Positions 1 to 8,114 of a stretch of 18,796 nt of DNA are shown in pieces. The first letter of the stretch is position 1. Each line of letters opens with the position of its first letter. The notes below the pieces were generated by a model. That model saw nothing but the letters and a program-made list of their open reading frames with translations, did no database searches and was not told where the DNA came from. A program made the position numbers and the translations under genes. Source of the stretch: CAYSUS01 sp964434165 (GTDB lineage: Bacteria > Planctomycetota > Planctomycetia > Pirellulales > Thermoguttaceae); contig CAYSUS010000127.1 in NCBI GenBank assembly GCA_964434165.1, positions 1 to 18,796 of the forward strand, given 5' to 3'.

Positions 1-1284
1 AAAACATCGGCGCTTTGCCTCCGACGTCGAGGAACTGCGCCTGCCGGCCATCCACTGGAAGCAGATCACCAGCACGCCCTGGGTGGCGAGCATGAGGAAG
101 ATCGAGGGCTTGCGGCCCAGGACGTCGCTGAGCGTTCCCCAGACGATTCGACCGATGCCGTTTGCCAGCGAGAAGAACACGGCCATGGCCGTGCCAGCGA
201 TGGCGCTGGCCTCGGTCGCCGACAGGCCGCTCGCCTCGAGGGCCTGCTTGGGGAACAGCTTCATCAGGCCGATGCTCATCAGGCCGGCCCCGGCCCCGAA
301 CACGAAGCAGGCGAAGATCATGTAGAACTGAGGCGTGGCCAGCATCTGGGCGCTGGTGTAGTTCACACTGCCCAAGGCCGGCTTGCCGCCGGTGGCCGCG
401 GGTGGCTCCCACCCTTCGGGCTTCCACCCCTCCGGCGGGTTCTTCATCCACAGCGACCCGATCACACACAACACGAGAAAAGCGACTCCGTAGGCGACGA
501 ACGTGGTTCCCAGTCCGAAGCTGGCGATCAGCGCCCCCCACTGCCCGGCTAGCTTGAGCCACAAGAGGGCTCCGAATCCGAAGCCCGCCACGGCCAGACC
601 GGTGATCAGGCCTTTTTTGTCGGGGAACCATTTCATGCCCACCGCGATGGGGACGACGTATCCCAAGCCGATGCCGCTGCCGCCGACGATCCCCACGAAC
701 AGGAACGTGGACCAGAAGCTCCCAGGGCTGATCAATCCAGCCAACATGTAGCCGACGCCGAGGACGATCCCTCCGGCGATGGCCAGCTTCTGCGGCCCTA
801 GCTTGGGCATCATCCGGCCAGCGAGCACCATGACGATGGCGAACAGGGCCAGTCCTGCGGAGAACACGGCCTGGGTTTTCGTCTTCGAGAGGCCGAACTG
901 CAGCCGGTCGCAATTCTCCTTGATGCCGTAGGTCGAAGCCACTTGGTCCATCTCGGCGACGATAACCTCCCTCGTCTCGTCGAACTCCTTCTGCAGCTTC
1001 TCGCGGGCGCTCTCCTCGCTAGTCTTTTTGAGGCTCGCCTGCAGGTCGGCCGAGGCCTTCTTGAGCCGGTCGCTGAGGGCATCCATCTCGGAGCGGAGAG
1101 GCGTGAGCTGGCCGGCGTCGAGGCCGAGCTGACTCGGGCCGTAGATCGCTGCGACGTCGGCCGGGGTGTTCGCCGCCAGAGGCGGTGTGAACACGCTCCA
1201 CGCGTAGATCGCTCCGAGACAGAGCTGGATCAAGATCGCTCCCACCACCACCAGCCAACGATTCGACGACATCGAATCCGACAT
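1..1284 (-). CDS. OFA-family MFS transporter (oxalate/formate antiporter-like), 3' part missing
   Basis: Inner-membrane major facilitator carrier, most like the OFA (oxalate:formate antiporter) family; the substrate cannot be read from sequence. The frame is open for 428 codons and runs off the left edge without a stop, so the C-terminal helices are missing. TM1 (about residues 10-35) ends in GAIYAWSVFTPPL, the OFA signature. TM2 starts near residue 138 (AVFSAGLALFAIVMVLAG) and is followed by the loop GRMMPKLGPQK. A glycine-rich TM4/5 region (GGSGIGLGYVVPIAVGMKWF) and a second-half loop NGIGRIVWGTLSDVLGRKP are clear. Residues about 36-130 are an extra charged, heptad-like stretch not usual for the family. 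The start at 1284 is preferred over an in-frame ATG at 1272 because GGAGGA lies about 5 nt upstream of it. The gene is divergent from the asparagine-synthetase cassette. The fold is certain; the substrate is unknown. Confidence 0.85.
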   Translation of the reverse strand, partial: MSDSMSSNRWLVVVGAILIQLCLGAIYAWSVFTPPLAANTPADVAAIYGPSQLGLDAGQLTPLRSEMDALSDRLKKASADLQASLKKTSEESAREKLQKEFDETREVIVAEMDQVASTYGIKENCDRLQFGLSKTKTQAVFSAGLALFAIVMVLAGRMMPKLGPQKLAIAGGIVLGVGYMLAGLISPGSFWSTFLFVGIVGGSGIGLGYVVPIAVGMKWFPDKKGLITGLAVAGFGFGALLWLKLAGQWGALIASFGLGTTFVAYGVAFLVLCVIGSLWMKNPPEGWKPEGWEPPAATGGKPALGSVNYTSAQMLATPQFYMIFACFVFGAGAGLMSIGLMKLFPKQALEASGLSATEASAIAGTAMAVFFSLANGIGRIVWGTLSDVLGRKPSIFLMLATQGVLVICFQWMAGRRSSSTSEAKRRCF

Positions 1285-1785
1285 CCGCGTCCTCCCATCG
1301 GTTGGGGGCACCTCGCGCGAAGAGCCGGCAGGTGGCCCGCTTTCATGGCAGGCGAAGAAGCGTCGCCGGGGACTCCCGCCGGGGTGCCGTTTCTGCAAGA
1401 GTCAGTCCACGGTCCCCACGATTGACCGCGTTCCGCGTAGGATTTGGGCCGCATTCTAACAAGAACGGTCGCCAGCGGCCATACTCGCAGGCCGACTTGC
1501 CACGTTGACGGTTGCGACGATCGGACCGCCTGTTCCGCCCGCAGATCCGGCCCCAGCGGCGCATCCGGCAGGGTCGGCCACGTCGCCGCTTCGTCCGCGG
1601 CGCTCCGCCCCGCCGCCGCCTGGCGAGGTCCCGGGGCCACAGGTCCTTCGGCCTCGGCCGGCCGCAACTCGTTGCCCGGAAAAACATTAACGGTTCCCCT
1701 CCTCGCGGCTCCCCCCGTCTGCGGCAAGCTATGGTTGAGCAGGTCGGGGCGAGCCTTTGCGCCAACGAGCACCGAGGAATCGAGC
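1285..1785. other. Divergent intergenic region, no gene seen
   Basis: This 501-bp spacer separates the transporter (minus) from the asparagine-synthetase-like gene (plus). It is GC-rich with a small A/T-richer patch at about 1679-1693. Short open frames run across it in several frames, including one that reads into the amidotransferase gene, but none has a ribosome-binding site plus recognisable protein sequence. Promoters for both flanking genes should lie here, but I could not find a convincing -35/-10 or -24/-12 pair. Confidence 0.5.
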
Positions 1786-3813
1786 ATGTGCGGCATCGCC
1801 GGCGTGGTGCATTTTGACGACATGCCCGTCGACCCGCGGCTCCTCGGGCGGATGGTGGACCAGGTGCGCCACCGCGGGCCCGACGAGGAGGGCGTGCTCG
1901 TCGAAGGCCCCGTCGGACTGGGCCACGCCCGACTGAGCATCGTCGATCTGGCCGCCGGCCAGCAGCCCATGACCACGGCCGACGGGCAGCTCAGCGTCAC
2001 CTTCAACGGCGAGCTCTTCAACTTCGTCGAGCTCCGCCGCGACCTGGCCTCGCGAGGGCACCGTTTCCGAACGCAGTCCGATACCGAGGTGATCCTCCAC
2101 GCCTACCGCGAGTGGGGCGACGCATGCGTCGAGCAATTCAACGGGCAGTGGGCCTTCTGCCTGTTCGACCGGCCGCGCCGGCGCCTGCTGCTCTCCCGCG
2201 ACCGGCTCGGGGTACGCCCGCTTCACTACGCCGTGACGCCGCGCAAGATCGCGTTCGCCTCCGAGGTCAAGGCGATCTTCGCCGATCCGGAAGTGCCGCG
2301 GCGCCTCGACCTGGCGGGCCTCGACCAGGTGCTGACGTTCTGGTGCCCGGTCGCGCCCCGCACGGTGTTCGAGGGCATCGCCGAGCTGCCGCCTGCGCAC
2401 AACCTGGTCGTCGAGTCGGGGCGCGTGCGCACGTGGCGCTACTGGACGCTCGACTACCAGATCGACCCCGCGCCCCGTGCCGCCGAGGACTGGGCCGAGG
2501 AGCTGCTCGCGCTGCTCACCGACGCCACGCGCCTGCGCCTGCGCAGCGACGTGCCCGTGGCCGCGTACCTAAGCGGCGGGCTGGACTCCTCGATCACGGC
2601 GGCCCTGGTAAAGGAGGTCTCCGGGGCCGCGCCCACGACCTTCTCGGTGACCTTCGAGGACGCCGAGTACGACGAGAGCCGCTACCAGCGCGAGGTGAGC
2701 GAGCACCTCGGCACTCGGCACCACGCCGTGCTCTGCCGCAAGGCGGACATCGGACGCCTGCTGCCAGAGGTCGTGTGGCACGCCGAGCGCCCGATCGTGC
2801 GGACCGCGCCCGCCCCGCTGTACCTGCTCTCGGGCCTGGTGCGGCAGTCGGGCTACAAGGTGGTGGTGACGGGCGAGGGCGCCGACGAGATGCTCGGCGG
2901 CTACGACCTGTTCAAGGAGGACAAGCTCCGCCGCTACTGGGCGCGCCAGCCCGACTCGGCCCGCCGCGCCGCGGTGCTGGAGAACCTCTACCCGTACCTC
3001 CCCCACATGCAGGCGCAGCCGCCCGAGTACCGCGAGGCGTTCTTCCGCGCGCGGCCCGAGGACCTGCGCAACCCCCTGTTCTCGCACCTGCCGCGGTGGG
3101 ACCTGACCTCGCGCCTGAAGATGTTCCTCGCCCCCGACGTGCGCGAGCGCCTGGCCGAGCGCGACGTGCTCGACGACGTCGAGGCTGCGCTGCCCTGGCA
3201 GGCGTATGGCTGGGCTCCCTTCTGCCGCGCTCAGCACCTGGAGACGGCCCTGCTCCTGCCGGGCTACATCCTCAGCGCCCAGGGCGACCGCATGGCCATG
3301 GCGCACGGCGTGGAAGGCCGCTACCCGTTCCTCGATCATCGGCTGGCCGAGATGGCGGCGCGCATGCCGCCGCGCCTGAAGATGCGGGGGCTATGCGAGA
3401 AGTACCTCCTGAAGCGCGCGGCCGGCCACCTCGTGCCGCGATCCGTGGCCGAGCGGACCAAGCAGCCCTACCGCGCCCCGGACGCGGCCAGCCTGCTGCC
3501 CGGCGGCGGCGCGCGCTCCGCGCACGACTGGGTCGAAGACCTCCTCGCGCGCGAGAGCCTGGAGCAAGGCGGCCTCTTCGACGCCGGGCGCGTGGGGCAC
3601 CTGGTGCGCAAGGCCCGGGCCGGCCGGGCGATCGGCGTGAAAGACAACATGGCCCTGGTGGCCGTCCTCACCACGCAGTTGCTCGTCGAGCGATTCATCG
3701 CCGGGCGTCAGGCGGGCGAAGCGAAGCGCCCCGCCCGGCCGCGCCCCCTGCCGCTCGACGGAGCGGGCTCCCCCGCGCACTCACAACCCGGAACAGAACA
3801 CCAGACGATCTAA
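1786..3813 (+). CDS. asnB: Asparagine synthetase (glutamine-hydrolysing)-like amidotransferase
   Basis: Cytoplasmic class II glutamine amidotransferase joined to an ATP-pyrophosphatase synthetase domain. It activates a carboxylate as acyl-AMP and amidates it with ammonia from glutamine. The protein is 675 aa. The N-terminal domain starts MCGIAGVVHF, giving the required Cys2 nucleophile after Met removal, with RHRGPDEEG, LGHARLSIVDL and FNGELFN glutaminase motifs following. The synthetase domain has the PP-loop SGGLDSS at residues 263-269, GEGADEMLGGYD at 363-374, and EGRYPFLDH further on. The start at 1786 is fixed by the need for Cys2 and by GAGGAA upstream; the frame is open further 5' but without coding signs. 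It is first in a five-gene run, 39 nt before an ACP gene. In ACP/ligase clusters such enzymes often amidate something other than aspartate, so a specialised substrate is likely here (inference). The proline- and arginine-rich tail looks disordered. Confidence 0.93.
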   Translation: MCGIAGVVHFDDMPVDPRLLGRMVDQVRHRGPDEEGVLVEGPVGLGHARLSIVDLAAGQQPMTTADGQLSVTFNGELFNFVELRRDLASRGHRFRTQSDTEVILHAYREWGDACVEQFNGQWAFCLFDRPRRRLLLSRDRLGVRPLHYAVTPRKIAFASEVKAIFADPEVPRRLDLAGLDQVLTFWCPVAPRTVFEGIAELPPAHNLVVESGRVRTWRYWTLDYQIDPAPRAAEDWAEELLALLTDATRLRLRSDVPVAAYLSGGLDSSITAALVKEVSGAAPTTFSVTFEDAEYDESRYQREVSEHLGTRHHAVLCRKADIGRLLPEVVWHAERPIVRTAPAPLYLLSGLVRQSGYKVVVTGEGADEMLGGYDLFKEDKLRRYWARQPDSARRAAVLENLYPYLPHMQAQPPEYREAFFRARPEDLRNPLFSHLPRWDLTSRLKMFLAPDVRERLAERDVLDDVEAALPWQAYGWAPFCRAQHLETALLLPGYILSAQGDRMAMAHGVEGRYPFLDHRLAEMAARMPPRLKMRGLCEKYLLKRAAGHLVPRSVAERTKQPYRAPDAASLLPGGGARSAHDWVEDLLARESLEQGGLFDAGRVGHLVRKARAGRAIGVKDNMALVAVLTTQLLVERFIAGRQAGEAKRPARPRPLPLDGAGSPAHSQPGTEHQTI

Positions 3814-3852
3814 CCCGCGTCGCGCGCCGGCCGCGCGGCCAGACAGGAAGCC

Positions 3853-4155
3853 ATGAAAGACCTTCGCCAAGCCATCTGCCGGTTCGTTCAGGAGAACTAC
3901 CTCTTCGGCCAGGAGATCACGTTCTCCGACGACGAATCGTTCCTCGAACAGGGCCTGGTCGATTCGACCGGCGTACTGGAGCTCGTCACGTTCATCGAGA
4001 CCGAGTGGGGCTTGCGCGTGGAGGACGAGGAGCTGGTGCCCGAAAACCTGGACTCGATCAGCAGCCTGGTGCGCTTCGTTGGCGCGAAGACCGCAGCCGC
4101 CGACGCGGCTGGCTCCGTTTCCTCCCGGGGCGAGCCCACAAGCTCCCGCGCGTAG
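3853..4155 (+). CDS. Acyl carrier protein
   Basis: Small 100-aa acyl/peptidyl carrier protein that would carry a substrate as a thioester on 4'-phosphopantetheine. The attachment motif is GLVDSTGVLELV, with the modified serine inside DST (about residue 38). The Thr after Ser, in place of the usual Leu or Met, together with the following GVLELV and FIE, matches a subfamily of standalone ACPs that I associate with exopolysaccharide and PEP-CTERM type loci (recollection). Residues 1-80 form the four-helix ACP unit, ending DSISSLVRFV. The last 20 or so residues are Ala/Ser-rich and probably disordered. AGGAAG lies just upstream of the ATG. It sits between asnB (39 nt away) and an AMP-forming ligase (41 nt away), which suggests that the ligase charges this carrier. 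No phosphopantetheinyl transferase is in the window, so one must be supplied from elsewhere. Confidence 0.92.
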   Translation: MKDLRQAICRFVQENYLFGQEITFSDDESFLEQGLVDSTGVLELVTFIETEWGLRVEDEELVPENLDSISSLVRFVGAKTAAADAAGSVSSRGEPTSSRA

Positions 4156-4196
4156 CCCTGCCGGACTCCAAGGCCGGCTCCACAACGGGAACCTCC

Positions 4197-5840
4197 ATGC
4201 CACTCGACGAGCTTCTGGAGTCTGCCGCGCGGAACTGGCCCCAGCGCACCGCACTGGTCTGCGGCTCGCGCCGCGCGACCTATGCGGAGATCGAGGGCGA
4301 GGCCCGTCGGCTCGCCGGGGCACTGATCCACCTGGGCGTCGCGCCGGGCGACCGCGTGGCGATCCACCTGGAAAGCTCCGTCGAGGCCGTCGTGGCGATC
4401 TTTGCCGCGCTCCGGGCCGGCGCGGCTTTCACCGCGATCCACGCCACGGCCAAGGCCGGCAAGGTTTCGCACCTGCTCAACCACTCCCGCGCCTCGGCCC
4501 TGGTCCTGCCCGCGGCGAAAATCGCCCGGCTGGGCCCCTGCTGGTCGGAGACGCCCCATCTCCGCGCGGCCGTGTGCACGGGCGAAATGGCGGGAGACCT
4601 GCCGGTCGGCGGCAAGCCGTTTCATGCGTGGGGCGATCTGGTGGACGCTCCGGCGAGCTCTTCGCGCGACCCGGGGGCTGTCGCGCTTTCGGGGGGCGAA
4701 GCGATACGAAAACGGGACTGTCCCCCCCCGCCCTCGACACAACGGACGCCCCGTGTGGCCGCGACCGACCTGGCCGCGCTGCTCTACACGTCGGGCTCGA
4801 CGGGCCGGCCCAAGGGCGTGATGCTCAGCCACGACAACCTTGTCTGGGTCACGCGCGCCATCGCCGGCTACCTGGAGAACGTCTCCAGCGACGTGATCCT
4901 CAATGTGCTGCCGCTCTCGTTCGGCTACGGGCTGACCCAGGTGCTCACGGCGTTTCACGTGGGGGCCTGCGTCGTGCTGGAACGGTCGTTCGCCTATCCG
5001 CAGATGTTGCTCAAGAGGATCGCCGAGGAGCGCGTGACCGGGGTGCCGCTGGTTCCCACCATGTGGGCGATGCTGATGCAGAGGGACCTGGGGCGGTGCG
5101 ACCTGTCGTCGCTCCGCTACGTGACCAATGCCGGGGCGGCCATCAGCGTGGAGCACGTCCGCCAGGTGCGCCGCATGCTGCCGTGGGTGCGGATCTACGC
5201 GATGTACGGCCAGACGGAGTGCATCCGCGCCTCGTATCTCGCGGCGGACGAGATCGATGCCCGGCCCGACTCGGTGGGCCGCGGCCTGCCGGGGCAGGAC
5301 GTGTGGCTCGTCGACGAGGAGGGTCGCCGCCTGGCGCCCGGCCAGACCGGCGAGCTGGTGCTCTGCGGCCCCAACGTGATGCAGGGCTACTGGGACGACC
5401 CGGAATCGACCGAGAGGAGGATTCGGCCCGGCCCGGCGCCCGATCGGCGGGTCCTGCACACCGGCGACGTGTTCCGCATGGACGAGGACGGCTACCTGTA
5501 CTTCGTCAGCCGCAGCGACGACATCATCAAGAGCCGGGGCGAGAAGGTGGCGCCGCGCGAGGTGGAGCGCGTGCTGGAGGACATGCCCGAGGTGGCTGCC
5601 GCGGCCGTGGCCGGGATGCCCGACGCGATCCTCGGCCAGGCCGTCCACGCCTGGGTCGTGCTGCGTTCCGGGCACGAGGTGACCCCGCGCGACGTGCTCC
5701 GCCACTGCGCGGAACGGCTGGAGGACTTCATGATTCCCAAGGCCGTCGAGATCGTCGAGGAGCTGCCGAAGACCGACCACGGCAAGGTGGACAAGCTGGC
5801 GCTGACGTCCGCCAGCCGGCCCCAGGAGACGCTAACGTGA
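4197..5840 (+). CDS. AMP-forming acyl-CoA/acyl-ACP ligase (ANL superfamily)
   Basis: Adenylate-forming enzyme of 547 aa that activates a carboxylic acid with ATP and passes it to a thiol, here probably the pantetheine arm of the adjacent ACP (inference from gene order). The ATP-binding P-loop YTSGSTGRPKG is at residues 197-207, followed by NAGAAIS, MYGQTE (A5-like motif), LHTGDVFRMDEDGYLYFVSRSDD (split here as LHTGD and DEDGYLYFVSR), IKSRGEKVAPREVE, and the catalytic C-terminal lysine K530 in TDHGKVDK. It starts at an ATG at 4197 with only a weak GGGAA upstream; the same frame is open far upstream, but that part is a shadow of asnB. Its stop overlaps the GTG start of the next gene by 4 nt. 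A rare-codon segment (residues about 165-178) lies in the linker before the P-loop. The substrate cannot be predicted from sequence alone. Confidence 0.92.
   Translation: MPLDELLESAARNWPQRTALVCGSRRATYAEIEGEARRLAGALIHLGVAPGDRVAIHLESSVEAVVAIFAALRAGAAFTAIHATAKAGKVSHLLNHSRASALVLPAAKIARLGPCWSETPHLRAAVCTGEMAGDLPVGGKPFHAWGDLVDAPASSSRDPGAVALSGGEAIRKRDCPPPPSTQRTPRVAATDLAALLYTSGSTGRPKGVMLSHDNLVWVTRAIAGYLENVSSDVILNVLPLSFGYGLTQVLTAFHVGACVVLERSFAYPQMLLKRIAEERVTGVPLVPTMWAMLMQRDLGRCDLSSLRYVTNAGAAISVEHVRQVRRMLPWVRIYAMYGQTECIRASYLAADEIDARPDSVGRGLPGQDVWLVDEEGRRLAPGQTGELVLCGPNVMQGYWDDPESTERRIRPGPAPDRRVLHTGDVFRMDEDGYLYFVSRSDDIIKSRGEKVAPREVERVLEDMPEVAAAAVAGMPDAILGQAVHAWVVLRSGHEVTPRDVLRHCAERLEDFMIPKAVEIVEELPKTDHGKVDKLALTSASRPQETLT
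4691..4730. repeat. Hairpin-forming GC-run segment inserted in the ligase gene
   Basis: A run of six G (4691-4696) and a run of eight C (4722-4729) flank an inner part with an imperfect small dyad (GGGACTGTCCC). The encoded residues include ATA, CGA and AAA codons, which are uncommon in the surrounding GC-rich genes. It falls in the variable linker before the ATP-binding loop. It resembles a small palindromic repeat of the REP type captured in frame. Only this copy is in the window, so repeat status is inferred. Confidence 0.4.
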
Positions 5841-6922
5841 GACAGCGAGACGAGTTCTACCTGCCCAACGATGCCTGGACCGTGGGAAGCCGCTCCCCCA
5901 CGGTCGCGGCTCCAGAGGCGAACGGCCCCCTATCCGATCCGTCGCCCGACCCCTGGGGCGACTTCGAGCCCCAGCCCGAGACGGACCGCATCTGCGGCAC
6001 GCTCCGCGAGCAGGTGCTGCACCGGCTGCGCCGCAAAGGGGCGGTGCTCGGCCTTTCCGGCGGCATCGACTCCAGCGTGTGCGCGGCCCTGTGCGCCAGA
6101 GCGCTGGGCCGCGAGCGCGTGCTGGGTCTGTTCATGCCGGAGCGCGACTCCTCGCCCGAGAGCCTCGAGCTGGGCCGGCTGCTCGCCGAAAGCCTGGGCA
6201 TCGCGGCGATCGTGGAGGACGTGACCGAGGTGCTCGAGGCGGCCGGCTGCTACCGCCGCCGCGACGAGGCGATCCAGAGCGTGGTGCCGGAGTACGGGCC
6301 GGGCTGGAAGTCGAAGATCGTCCTGCCCGAACTGTCGGAGAGCACTCCTTACCGCGTGTTCTCGCTGGTCGTCCAGTCGCCCGACGGCCAGGCGCATCGG
6401 CACCGCCTCGCGCTGGGGGCCTACCAGACGATCGTAGCCGCGACGAACTTCAAGCAGCGCGCCCGCAAGATGATGGAGTACTTCCACGCCGATCGGCTTC
6501 GCTACGCGGTGTGCGGGACGCCGAACCGGCTGGAGCACGAGTTGGGCTTCTTCGTCAAGAGCGGCGACGGGGCCGCCGACGTCAAGCCCATCGCCCACCT
6601 GGTCAAGTCCCAGGTTTACCGGCTGGCCGAGCACCTCGGCGTGCCCGAGGCCATCCGCCGGCGCCGGCCGACCACCGACACCTACTCGCTCGCCCAGTCG
6701 CAGGAGGAGTTCTACTTCTCCGTCCCGCTGGAGCAGATGGACGCCTGTCTGCTGGGCATGGACCGCAGGCTGCCGGCCCAGGCGGTGGCGTCGGCCGCGG
6801 GCATGCCGGCCGAGGCGGTCGAGCGGGTGTGGCGCGACATCGAGGCCAAGCGGGCCGTGGCCGCGTATCTGCGCTGCGCGCCCCTCACGGTCGGCGCGCC
6901 CGGTGGCGGGCCTTTCGACTGA
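5837..6922 (+). CDS. NAD+ synthetase (NadE)-like ATP-pyrophosphatase without glutaminase domain
   Basis: N-type ATP-pyrophosphatase of 361 aa related to ammonia-dependent NAD+ synthetase. It has the PP-loop SGGIDSS at residues 74-80, then KQRARKMMEY (from about 206), CGTPNRLEHELGFF, GDGAADVKPIAHLVKSQVYRLAEHLGVP and a PTTD segment where NAD synthetases usually have P(S/T)AD. It has a 45-residue N-terminal extension and about 40-50 extra residues between the PP-loop half and KQR (about 150-200), so it is much longer than the roughly 270-aa ammonia-dependent enzymes. GTG start at 5837 overlaps the ligase stop (GTGA), showing translational coupling; the frame upstream is only a shadow of the ligase. 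It could be ordinary NadE, but placement in an ACP/ligase operon suggests a different carboxylate is amidated. With no glutaminase domain of its own, it would use free ammonia or ammonia from a partner. Confidence 0.82.
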   Translation: MRQRDEFYLPNDAWTVGSRSPTVAAPEANGPLSDPSPDPWGDFEPQPETDRICGTLREQVLHRLRRKGAVLGLSGGIDSSVCAALCARALGRERVLGLFMPERDSSPESLELGRLLAESLGIAAIVEDVTEVLEAAGCYRRRDEAIQSVVPEYGPGWKSKIVLPELSESTPYRVFSLVVQSPDGQAHRHRLALGAYQTIVAATNFKQRARKMMEYFHADRLRYAVCGTPNRLEHELGFFVKSGDGAADVKPIAHLVKSQVYRLAEHLGVPEAIRRRRPTTDTYSLAQSQEEFYFSVPLEQMDACLLGMDRRLPAQAVASAAGMPAEAVERVWRDIEAKRAVAAYLRCAPLTVGAPGGGPFD

Positions 6923-6978
6923 GCCCCGCCCGATGACCCTACTCGCCTCTTGAACCCCTCAGCCCATCGCCTGCAACC

Positions 6979-8031
6979 ATGGCCTACACGATCTCCCGGA
7001 CGGAAACGGACGACGCCCGCGGCGCGGTCCTCGAGCTTTGGCAGCGGAACCTGCCCGACACCACGCCCGACCGCTATGCCTGGCTCTACGAGCGCGGCCC
7101 GGCCGACTGCTGGCTCCTCTCGCCGCAGCCGGGCGACGTCGTCGGATCGGCCGGCATCATGGGGCGGAGCCTGTCGCTGGCCGGCCGGTCGGTCCAGGCG
7201 GGCCAGGCCATCGACCTGAACGTCGATCGCGAGCACCGCACGGCCGGACCCGCCCTGGCCCTGCAGCGCGCGGTGACCGGCGCGGTGCAAGCCGGGCGGT
7301 TCGACCTGCTCTACGGGTTTCCCAACGCCGAATCCGAGGCGGTGCTCGCCCGGGCCGGCTACCGTCCCCTGGGACGCCTGGAGCGGTGGGTCAAGCCGCT
7401 GTGCAGCGAGGACGGGATCGAGGGCTGGCTCAAGTCGCCGCGCCTGCGCAAGGCCACCTCGGCCGTGTTCGACCTGGCCCTGGTCGCGCGCTCGCCCGAA
7501 ACCTACTACCAGCGCCGCGGCGGCGTGCGCGTGGAGATCAGCGACCGCTTCGACGCGCGGTTCGACCGGCTGTGGCAGAGGGCGGCCGGGCAGTTCGGCG
7601 TGGTGGGAGAGCGGACCTCGCGCTATCTGAACTGGCGTTTCGCCCAGTCGCCGCTGGCCCGGCACCGCGCGTTCTGCCTGTGCGCGAAGGACCGCGAGCT
7701 CCAGGCGTACCTCGTCTATTCGCGCGACGAGGCAAAGGTGTTCGTGGGCGACTTCTTCTTCACCGACCTGGAAGCCCTCGACACGCTCCTGGCCGAGTTC
7801 GCCCGGTTCGCGCGCCGCGAGAAGGCGCGCTCGATCGCCACGCTGCTGCTCGGTGGTGAACGGGTCTGCCGCAAGCTGGCCCGGTTCGGCTTCGTGCGCC
7901 GTCCTTCCACCTGGCGGACCCTGGTCTATTTCGATCCGGCCTGCGAGAAGCTGGACGGGGCCCTGCTGAGCGATCCCCAGGCATGGTTCCTCACCCGGGC
8001 CGACGTGGACACGGACGAAGGGCGGCCGTAG
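6979..8031 (+). CDS. GNAT-family N-acyltransferase, two GNAT-like halves
   Basis: A 350-aa protein with GNAT (acyl-CoA or acyl-ACP dependent N-acyltransferase) features. The N-terminal half (about 1-150) has VVGSAGIMGRSLSLAG, AIDLNVDREHRTAGPA in the acyl-donor-binding position, and LLYGFPNAESEAVLARAGY, a typical GNAT end. The C-terminal half (about 170-340) has RTSRYLNWRFAQSP followed by a beta-rich part (AYLVYSRDEAKVFVGDFFF) and ends GFVRRPSTW, like a second GNAT unit. This double arrangement with a YLNWR motif is common in acyltransferases from exopolysaccharide clusters (family knowledge, from memory). It is last in the five-gene run, 56 nt after the NadE-like gene, with a strong stem-loop downstream. 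In this context it most plausibly transfers the group carried by the ACP to an amine (inference). No strong ribosome-binding site precedes the ATG. Confidence 0.78.
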   Translation: MAYTISRTETDDARGAVLELWQRNLPDTTPDRYAWLYERGPADCWLLSPQPGDVVGSAGIMGRSLSLAGRSVQAGQAIDLNVDREHRTAGPALALQRAVTGAVQAGRFDLLYGFPNAESEAVLARAGYRPLGRLERWVKPLCSEDGIEGWLKSPRLRKATSAVFDLALVARSPETYYQRRGGVRVEISDRFDARFDRLWQRAAGQFGVVGERTSRYLNWRFAQSPLARHRAFCLCAKDRELQAYLVYSRDEAKVFVGDFFFTDLEALDTLLAEFARFARREKARSIATLLLGGERVCRKLARFGFVRRPSTWRTLVYFDPACEKLDGALLSDPQAWFLTRADVDTDEGRP

Positions 8032-8041
8032 AGTCGCCTCC

Positions 8042-8077
8042 CGCTCCGCGAGAAGCTCCCCTTCGGTTCGCGGAGCG
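8042..8077. terminator. 10-bp perfect stem-loop after the five-gene run
   Basis: The arms CGCTCCGCGA (8042-8051) and TCGCGGAGCG (8068-8077) are perfect inverted repeats around a 16-nt loop that itself holds GAAG/CTTC. It starts 10 bp after the GNAT stop, between convergent genes. There is no T-run, so this is a terminator-like or RNA-stabilising hairpin rather than a canonical intrinsic terminator. Confidence 0.55.
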
Positions 8078-8114
8078 AGAAGTGACCGCGCCAGAACGCA
8101 TGCGCGGAGCGTAC

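Noticed and set aside
2112..4196. In-frame upstream extension of the acyl ligase, giving a protein of over 1200 residues
   Set aside because: The extra part is Arg/Ala/Pro-rich, overlaps asnB and the ACP gene in another frame, and has no domain; adenylation domains normally start where the ATG at 4197 lies.
3897..5780. Long minus-strand open frame (627 codons) opposite the ligase
   Set aside because: It is His/Arg/Ala-rich shadow translation caused by high GC; the plus strand shows clear ACP and ANL motifs.
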